Made by a program: the position numbers and the translations under genes
The notes under the pieces: model-generated
What the model was told of the DNA's origin: nothing
What the model saw: only the letters and a program-made list of their open reading frames with translations
The model's database searches: none
In this document: in pieces, positions 57,998 through 64,000 of the stretch
Layout of the letters: every line of letters begins with the position of its first letter
Position numbering within the stretch: position 1 is the first letter of the stretch
NCBI GenBank assembly: GCA_016718505.1
Contig: JADKDE010000001.1
Span: 951,501-1,015,500 of the forward strand
From: Saprospiraceae bacterium
GTDB taxonomy: Bacteria; Bacteroidota; Bacteroidia; Chitinophagales; Saprospiraceae
DNA length: 64,000 bases
Direction: 5' to 3'

Positions 57998-60900
57998 CTA
58001 TTCTACTAACGTTACGTCTCCTGTCTTTTTAATTATGCTTCCATCTAACAAGGTAATTTCGGTCGAATAAACAAAAACGGCGGGCTTCATTTGTAGCAAC
58101 TTAAATGTGCCATTCCATCCTTTTTGAGTACCATTTATCGTGAAATCTTTTTCCTCGTGAACCATATTGCCCCATCTATCAAATATTCTCAAATAATTAA
58201 CTTTTTCAATTTTTAAGTCATCAGAATAAATTCTGAATACATCATTAATACCGTCCCCATTCGGTGAAAAAGCATTGGGTATATAAATTTTGATATTCTT
58301 TTTAACGATGACATTTACAAGATCTTCTGATGTACAACCCATCAAATCCGTTACACGAACTCGATAAGTCCCTGATATTTTTGGTGTGTCAATCAAAATG
58401 TCAGAATTATTGTTGAAAATTTTAGGTCCACTTGACCAATTCCATTGGGATATTTGGCTGGTTGGTTTATTAGTTATAGCAATCAATTGTACGCTTTCTC
58501 CTAATTCAATTTCAACTAAATCTGGCAAATCAACAGTTAACCCTGAGACGGAATCAAAAACAACGGTATCTCTAATTTGACATCCCCGCTCGTCTTGTAT
58601 AGTTAAGATATGTGTTCCGGGAATTAAATTATTCAGCGATAGGCTTCCATTAAAATTTGTAAATGGTTGACCAGCGGGAAAGGAATATTTGTATGGTGGC
58701 GTTCCGTTCGTAATCGATGTAACACGGATTGTTCCAGTCCTAGTAAGACAAGTGATTGAATCTATATTAATATTGAAATTGATTGGTAGCGGCGCAATTA
58801 AAGAAATTGAATCAACTACTTTACAGCCAATACCATCAGTTACAGTATATCGATATGTTCCTTGACTTAGATTATTCACAGAAGTGGAATTTTGTCCATT
58901 TGACCAATTGACATTAACAGTTCCAATACCTTGATTGACTGTTAGTTCTACTTTGCCATCACTTAAGCCAAAACAACTTATCGGACTTGAAATACGTGAA
59001 GATGCATTCAAAGTGCAAGCTGAGTTTGTTATTGAAAAACCACAATTAGCACTACAGTTATTACCATCTCGGACAACGACAGAATAAGCTCCAGAAACTA
59101 ATCCATTTACAGAATTTTCGCCCAAAACTCCAGGTTGTTGCCCAGATGATGGACCGACCCAAAGAATCGTATATGGAGCTGCGCCTCCACTAATGAAGAC
59201 CGAACCTATTCCATCTGCATTTGCTCCTGATGATGCTGGAGATTTTTGTAAGCAGTTCAAAGAAACTCCTGGACTAGCAACAAGGATGAATGACGAAGCA
59301 GAACTGCAACCTGCCGCAATGTCGGTGACAGTTACGGAATAAGTCCCAGCAGATAAACTATTGGGATTTGCTCCTGAAGGATTTCCAAGGCCTTGCCAAG
59401 TAAATGAATAACCGACGCCATTCGGGGTCACTGAAATGCTTCCGTTGTTGAGCCCACAGCTTGGATTGGATAAGCTTCCTGAAACATTAAGTCCTTGACT
59501 GGCTGTAAGAACGAAAGACGAAACAGAACTACAACCAGCTGCAATGTCAGTGACTGTGACAGTATAGGTTCCACCAGATAAATTGGTAGGGTTTGCTCCT
59601 GAGGCATTTCCAAGCCCTTGCCATATATATGAATAGCCCACGCCATTCGGGGTGACTGATATGCTTCCGTTATTGAGCCCACAGCTTGGATTGGATAAGC
59701 TTCCTGAAACATTAAGACCTTGACTGGCTGTAAGAACGAAAAACGAAACAGAACTACAACCTGCTGCAATGTCGCTGACAGTTACGGAATAAGTCCCAGC
59801 AGATAAATTATTGGGATTTGCTCCTGAAGGATTTCCAAGTCCTTGCCATGTATATGAATAACCTACGCCATTCGGTGTTACAGATATACTTCCATTATTG
59901 AGTCCACAACTTGGATTGATTCCATTAAAGGAAATAGATAAATTTGTTGACCCGTTTATTGTAAATCCAGTTGAAGCTGCACATCCACCAACCGTATTTG
60001 TAACGGTAACGACATAATTTCCGGGTGCAAGGTTTGTTCTAATAGAAGAACTAAATCCAATATCACCCCAATTATAGGTAAACCCAGCCCCTGTAGGAGT
60101 AACAGTAATGGCTCCATTGTCTTGCCCACAACTGGTTTGGGTGATATTAGCACCAGCGGTTAACCCCGAAGAAGCATTTAAAGTAAAGCTAGAAGAAGCC
60201 CGACATCCAGTCGCGGTTTCGGTAACGGTGACAGTAAATGTTCCAGCCCCTAAATTCATAGGATTATTTCCTGAAAGAGCAGCATTAGACCATGCGTAAG
60301 TATAACCAGGAGGAGGAGGGTTGATTTCAACGGCACCATTGTTCAAACCACAACTTGGTTGGCTGACAATAGGATTCAAGACCAAAGCACCTGTGCTTGT
60401 TATAGTAAAAGTGGAACTCGATCTGCACCCAGTTGAGGTCTCAGTTACGGTGACAGTATAATCACCCGCCCCAAGACCTGTTCTGATATTGCTAGTAACA
60501 CCCGACCCAGCCCAAGCATAGGTATAACCTGGAGGAGCTGGAGAAACCGCAATGGCTCCATTATTATTTCCACAGCTAGCTTGGGTAATATTACCTCCGA
60601 TGGCAAAAGGAGTGGATGGGTTGATTGTTATTGTTGTGGTTGATTTGCAACCAGAAGCTGTCTGAGTAACCGTAACGGTATAATCACCGGCAGCTAAGCC
60701 AGTTCTTGAGTCGGTAGTAATACCCGACCCAGCCCAAGCATAAGAATAACCTGGAGGAGCAGGAGTAACCGAAATGGCCCCATTGTCTTGTCCACAGCTT
60801 GTTTGAGAGACATTTGAACCAACGGAAAATGGCGTTGATCCATTGATCGTGATGCTTGTAGATGAAGCACATCCACCAACCGTATTTGTAACGGTAACAA

Positions 60901-63900
60901 TATAATTACCAGGAGCAAGGTTTGTTCTAATAGAAGAACTAAGTCCAATATCACCCCAATTATAGGTAAACCCAGCCCCAGCAGGAGTAACAGTTATGGC
61001 TCCATTGTCTTGCCCACAACTGGTTTGGGTGATATTAGCACCAGCGGTTAATCCCGAAGAAGCATTTAAAGTAAAGCTAGAAGAAGTCCTACATCCAGTC
61101 GCAGTCTCAGTCACGGTGACGGTAAATGTTCCAGCCCCTAAATTCATAGGATTATTTCCTGAAAGAGCAGCATTAGACCATGCGTAAGAATAACCAGGAG
61201 GAGGAGGATTGATTTCAATGGCACCATTGTTCAAACCACAACTTGGTTGGCTGACAATAGGATTCAAGACCAAAGCACCAGTACTAGTAATAGTAAAAAT
61301 AGAACTGGATTTACAACCAGTCGCAGTTTCTGTGACGGTGACAGTATAATCACCAGCTCCAAGACCTGTTCTGATATTGGTAATGACACCCGATCCAGCC
61401 CAAGCATAAGAATAACCAGGAGGAGCCGGAGTAACAGAAATGGCTCCGTTGTTATTTCCACAGCTTGCTTGGGTAATATTTCCTCCTATGGCAAAAGGTA
61501 TTGACGGGTTGATGGTGATTGATGCAGTTGATTTGCACCCAGAGGTCGTCTGTGTAACCGTCACGGTATAATCACCAGCAGCTAAGCCGGTTCTTATATT
61601 GGTAGTAATACCCGATCCAGCCCAAGCATAAGTATAACCAGGAGGAGCAGGAGTAACGGAAATGGCACCATTATCTTGTCCACAGCTGGTTTGAGAGACA
61701 TTTGAACCGACGGAAAATGGCATGGAACTATTGATTGTGATGCTTGTAGAGGAAGCACATCCACCAACTGTATTTGTAACGGTAACGACATAATTTCCGG
61801 ATGCAAGGTTTGTTCTAGTAGAAGAGCTAAGTCCAATATCACCCCAATTATAGGTAAATCCAGCCCCAGCAGGAGTAACAGTTATGGCCCCATTGTCTTG
61901 CCCACAGCTGGTTTGCGTGATATTGGCACCGGCGGTTAACCCCGAAGAAGCATTTAAAGTAAAGCTAGAAGAAGCCCGACATCCAGTCGCGGTTTCGGTA
62001 ACGGTGACGGTAAATGTTCCAGCCCCTAAATTCATAGGATTATTTCCTGAAAGAGCAGCATTAGACCATGCGTAAGTATAACCAGGAGGAGGAGGGTTGA
62101 TTTCAATGGCACCGTTGTTCAAACCACAACTTGGTTGGCTGACAATAGGATTCAAGACCAAAGCACCAGTACTAGTAATAGTAAAAATAGAACTGGATTT
62201 GCACCCAGTCGCAGTTTCTGTGACGGTGACCGTATAATCACCAGCCCCAAGACCTGTTCTGATATTGGTAATGACACCCGATCCAGCCCAAGCATAAGAA
62301 TAACCAGGAGGAGCCGGAGTAACTGAAACGGCTCCGTTGTTATTTCCACAGCTTGCTTGGGTAATATTACCTCCAATGGCAAAAGGAGTGGACGGGTTGA
62401 TGGTGATTGATGCGGTTGATATGCAACCAGAGGCTGTCTGAGTAACCGTAACGGTATAATCACCAGCAGCTAAGCCAGTTCTTATATTGGTAGTAATACC
62501 CGATCCAGCCCAAGCATAGGTATAACCAGGAGGAGCAGGAGTGACGGAAATAACCCCATTGTCTTGTCCACAGCTTGTTTGTGTGACATTTGAACCGACG
62601 GAAAATGGCATGGATCCATTGATCGTGATGCTTGTGGATGAAGCACATCCACCAACCGTATTTGTAACAGTAACGATATAATTTCCGGAAGCAAGGTTTG
62701 TTCTAATAGAAGAACTAAGTCCAATATCTGACCAATTGTAAGTGTAACTTGCCCCAGTAGGGGTGATTGAAATGGCCCCATTGTCTTGCCCACAGCTGGT
62801 TTGGGTGATATTGGCACCGGCGGTTAACCCAGAAGAAGCATTTAAAGTAAAGCTAGAAGAAGCCCGACATCCAGTCGCGATTTCGGTAACGGTGACGGTA
62901 AATGTTCCAGCCCCTAAATTCATAGGATTATTTCCTGAAAGAGCAGCATTAGACCATGCGTAAGTATAACCAGGAGGAGGAGGGTTGATTTCAATAGCAC
63001 CGTTGTTCAAGCCACAACTTGGTTGACTGACAATAGGATTCAAGACCAAAGCACCAGTACTAGTGATAGTAAAAATAGAACTCGATCTGCACCCAGTCGC
63101 AGTTTCTGTGACAGTGACCGTATAATCACCCGCCCCAAGACCTGTTCTGATATTGCTAGTAACACCCGACCCTGCCCAAGCATAGGTATAACCTGGAGGA
63201 GCTGGAGAAACCGCAATGGCTCCATTATTATTTCCACAGCTAGCTTGGGTAATATTACCTCCGATGGCAAAAGGAGTGGATGGGTTGATTGTTATTGATG
63301 TGGTTGATTTGCAACCAGAAGCTGTCTGAGTAACCGTAACGGTATAATCACCGGCAGCTAAGCCAGTTCTTGAGTCGGTAGTAATACCCGACCCAGCCCA
63401 AGCATAAGAATAACCTGGAGGAGCAGGGGTAACCGAAATGGCCCCATTGTCTTGTCCACAGCTGGTTTGAGAGACATTTGAACCGACGGAAAATGGCGTT
63501 GATCCATTGATCGTGATGCTTGTGGATGAAGCACATCCACCAACCGTATTTGTAACGGTAACGACATAATTTCCGGGAGCAAGGTTTGTTCTAATAGAAG
63601 AACTAAGTCCAATATCACCCCAATTATAGGTAAACCCAGCCCCAGCAGGAGTAACAGTTATGGCTCCATTGTCTTGCCCACAGCTGGTTTGGGTGATATT
63701 AGCACCAGCGGTTAAACCAGAAGAAGCATTTAAAGTAAAGCTAGAAGAAGCCCGACATCCAGTCGCGATTTCGGTAACGGTGACAGAATAGGTACCAGCC
63801 CCTAAATTCATAGGATTATTTCCTGTAAGAGCAGCATTAGACCAAGCGTAAGTATAACCAGGAGGAGGAGGGTTGATTTCAATGGCACCATTGTTCAAAC

Positions 63901-64000
63901 CACAGCTTGGTTGGCTGACAGTTGGAATCAATACTAGTGGACTAGAAGGGTTTATAGTAAAACTGGAATTCGTTTTGCAACCTGTGGCCGTTTCTGTTAC
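57998..64000 (-). CDS. Giant repetitive SprB-like surface protein with T9SS type B sorting domain, N-terminus outside the window
   Basis: The frame is open from the stop at 57998 to the window edge, over 2000 residues. In the window, from the N-side, lie about 21 units of 74 residues, each with the pattern S-C-G-x-x-N-G-x-I-x-V-x-P, Y-x-Y-x-W, N-L-x-x-G-x-Y-x-V-T-V-T and G-C, i.e. two cysteines per unit and an Ig/SprB-like beta-sandwich. Then come SprB-type units (ISCFGLSDGKVELTVNQG, WSNGQNSTSVNNLSQGTY), a further beta domain, and the C-terminal sorting domain IPNAFSPNGDGINDVFRIY, LRIFDRWGNMVHEE and FVYSTEITLLDG. Known members of this family are T9SS-exported adhesins of gliding motility or biofilm. 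Terminator at 57943-57975. Confidence 0.93.
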   Translation of the reverse strand, partial: VTETATGCKTNSSFTINPSSPLVLIPTVSQPSCGLNNGAIEINPPPPGYTYAWSNAALTGNNPMNLGAGTYSVTVTEIATGCRASSSFTLNASSGLTAGANITQTSCGQDNGAITVTPAGAGFTYNWGDIGLSSSIRTNLAPGNYVVTVTNTVGGCASSTSITINGSTPFSVGSNVSQTSCGQDNGAISVTPAPPGYSYAWAGSGITTDSRTGLAAGDYTVTVTQTASGCKSTTSITINPSTPFAIGGNITQASCGNNNGAIAVSPAPPGYTYAWAGSGVTSNIRTGLGAGDYTVTVTETATGCRSSSIFTITSTGALVLNPIVSQPSCGLNNGAIEINPPPPGYTYAWSNAALSGNNPMNLGAGTFTVTVTEIATGCRASSSFTLNASSGLTAGANITQTSCGQDNGAISITPTGASYTYNWSDIGLSSSIRTNLASGNYIVTVTNTVGGCASSTSITINGSMPFSVGSNVTQTSCGQDNGVISVTPAPPGYTYAWAGSGITTNIRTGLAAGDYTVTVTQTASGCISTASITINPSTPFAIGGNITQASCGNNNGAVSVTPAPPGYSYAWAGSGVITNIRTGLGAGDYTVTVTETATGCKSSSIFTITSTGALVLNPIVSQPSCGLNNGAIEINPPPPGYTYAWSNAALSGNNPMNLGAGTFTVTVTETATGCRASSSFTLNASSGLTAGANITQTSCGQDNGAITVTPAGAGFTYNWGDIGLSSSTRTNLASGNYVVTVTNTVGGCASSTSITINSSMPFSVGSNVSQTSCGQDNGAISVTPAPPGYTYAWAGSGITTNIRTGLAAGDYTVTVTQTTSGCKSTASITINPSIPFAIGGNITQASCGNNNGAISVTPAPPGYSYAWAGSGVITNIRTGLGAGDYTVTVTETATGCKSSSIFTITSTGALVLNPIVSQPSCGLNNGAIEINPPPPGYSYAWSNAALSGNNPMNLGAGTFTVTVTETATGCRTSSSFTLNASSGLTAGANITQTSCGQDNGAITVTPAGAGFTYNWGDIGLSSSIRTNLAPGNYIVTVTNTVGGCASSTSITINGSTPFSVGSNVSQTSCGQDNGAISVTPAPPGYSYAWAGSGITTDSRTGLAAGDYTVTVTQTASGCKSTTTITINPSTPFAIGGNITQASCGNNNGAIAVSPAPPGYTYAWAGSGVTSNIRTGLGAGDYTVTVTETSTGCRSSSTFTITSTGALVLNPIVSQPSCGLNNGAVEINPPPPGYTYAWSNAALSGNNPMNLGAGTFTVTVTETATGCRASSSFTLNASSGLTAGANITQTSCGQDNGAITVTPTGAGFTYNWGDIGFSSSIRTNLAPGNYVVTVTNTVGGCAASTGFTINGSTNLSISFNGINPSCGLNNGSISVTPNGVGYSYTWQGLGNPSGANPNNLSAGTYSVTVSDIAAGCSSVSFFVLTASQGLNVSGSLSNPSCGLNNGSISVTPNGVGYSYIWQGLGNASGANPTNLSGGTYTVTVTDIAAGCSSVSSFVLTASQGLNVSGSLSNPSCGLNNGSISVTPNGVGYSFTWQGLGNPSGANPNSLSAGTYSVTVTDIAAGCSSASSFILVASPGVSLNCLQKSPASSGANADGIGSVFISGGAAPYTILWVGPSSGQQPGVLGENSVNGLVSGAYSVVVRDGNNCSANCGFSITNSACTLNASSRISSPISCFGLSDGKVELTVNQGIGTVNVNWSNGQNSTSVNNLSQGTYRYTVTDGIGCKVVDSISLIAPLPINFNINIDSITCLTRTGTIRVTSITNGTPPYKYSFPAGQPFTNFNGSLSLNNLIPGTHILTIQDERGCQIRDTVVFDSVSGLTVDLPDLVEIELGESVQLIAITNKPTSQISQWNWSSGPKIFNNNSDILIDTPKISGTYRVRVTDLMGCTSEDLVNVIVKKNIKIYIPNAFSPNGDGINDVFRIYSDDLKIEKVNYLRIFDRWGNMVHEEKDFTINGTQKGWNGTFKLLQMKPAVFVYSTEITLLDGSIIKKTGDVTLVE
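59246..59915 (-). repeat. Three tandem 222-bp units (E-type)
   Basis: The phrase around PSCGLNNGSISVTPNGVGYSY recurs every 222 bases (landmarks at 59448, 59670, 59892 on the plus strand), 74 residues per unit. The units are nearly identical to each other and differ from the A-D units of the 888-bp array. Confidence 0.88.
59990..64000 (-). repeat. 888-bp higher-order repeat array (A-B-C-D units)
   Basis: A fixed landmark (GCACC(A/G)TTGTTCAA(A/G)CC, plus strand) occurs at 60333, 61221, 62109, 62997 and 63885: spacings of 888, 888, 888, 888 with no indel. Each 888 bases encodes four unlike 74-residue units: A (SCGLNNGAIEINPPPP), B (SCGQDNGAITVTPAGAG), C (SCGQDNGAISVTPAPP) and D (SCGNNNGAI with ITSTGALVLNPIVSQ). 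The array continues beyond the right edge. Confidence 0.93.

Noticed and set aside
60108..62963. Plus-strand 63-66-codon ORFs at 60108, 60996, 61884 and 62763 that look like a repeated small gene
   Set aside because: They lie at essentially the same phase of each 888-bp block and are antisense shadows of the adhesin repeats.
59990..64000. Regular repeats as a CRISPR array
   Set aside because: The repeats are contiguous coding units of 222/888 bp with no short repeat plus unique spacer structure, and no cas genes are nearby.

Overview
The window is from a Bacteroidota chromosome, most likely of the Saprospiria/Chitinophagia type. This is an inference from four things: AT-rich DNA with no Shine-Dalgarno pattern; several promoters of the Bacteroidota form (TTG, 19-21 nt, TANNTTTG); two proteins ending in the type B type IX secretion (T9SS) C-terminal domain; and typical phylum families (GWxTD, putative porin, BT_3928-like DoxX, DUF1599, DUF2723, L21 with a C-terminal extension). 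It is mostly housekeeping chromosome. I see no prophage, insertion sequence, integron or CRISPR array.

Layout. 1-3.5 kb: GTP-type PEP carboxykinase (cut by the window edge), a GNAT acetyltransferase and acetoacetyl-CoA synthetase. 3.7-6.5 kb: a lineage-specific island with a Gly-rich putative lipoprotein, a translationally coupled small membrane protein, and a decayed tandem copy of the latter. 7-9.3 kb: thioesterase and UbiD-family decarboxylase. 9.5-18.7 kb: a DUF2723 membrane protein, rpiB, an M28 peptidase, dnaB and a T9SS cargo protein. 18.7-25.4 kb: alanine dehydrogenase, a Smr protein, cupin-like and DinB proteins, a glutamine amidotransferase and PolX. 25.4-34.6 kb: methylmalonyl-CoA mutase, an outer-membrane barrel, an NTPase plus membrane protein, an orphan xanthine dehydrogenase small subunit, and a two-domain amidohydrolase. 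34.7-44.6 kb: a glucosaminidase, a DksA-like regulator, LspA, DUF1599, DoxX, an ABC transporter, an exonuclease/GIY-YIG fusion, TsaE, an OmpH-like protein, and L27 and L21. 44.8-57.8 kb: a CorC-like protein, GWxTD, a porin, a GNAT, a GH31 glycosidase, a thioredoxin, a SIMPL protein, tRNA-Met and a UvrD-type helicase-nuclease. 58-64 kb: a giant repetitive T9SS adhesin running off the window.

Two observations stand out. (1) The giant protein is built of 74-residue units arranged in a higher-order repeat of exactly 888 bp (four unlike units, A-B-C-D), with a pattern of identity between copies that points to recent recombination. (2) Four intergenic elements of about 97-151 bp share the ends GGGCG...(T/G)(C/G)(A/G)CGC. 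Their first hairpin differs in sequence in each copy but keeps its pairing, which suggests a structured RNA or mobile repeat family.

Quality caution. Many otherwise well-conserved genes are broken by single-base indels, often at short homopolymers (pckG, thioesterase, UbiD, DUF2723 many times, M28 peptidase, dnaB, T9SS protein, polX, porin). Most lie between 7 and 18.7 kb. Because they hit an essential gene (dnaB), I read them as sequence errors and annotate the full gene spans as CDS with frameshifts.
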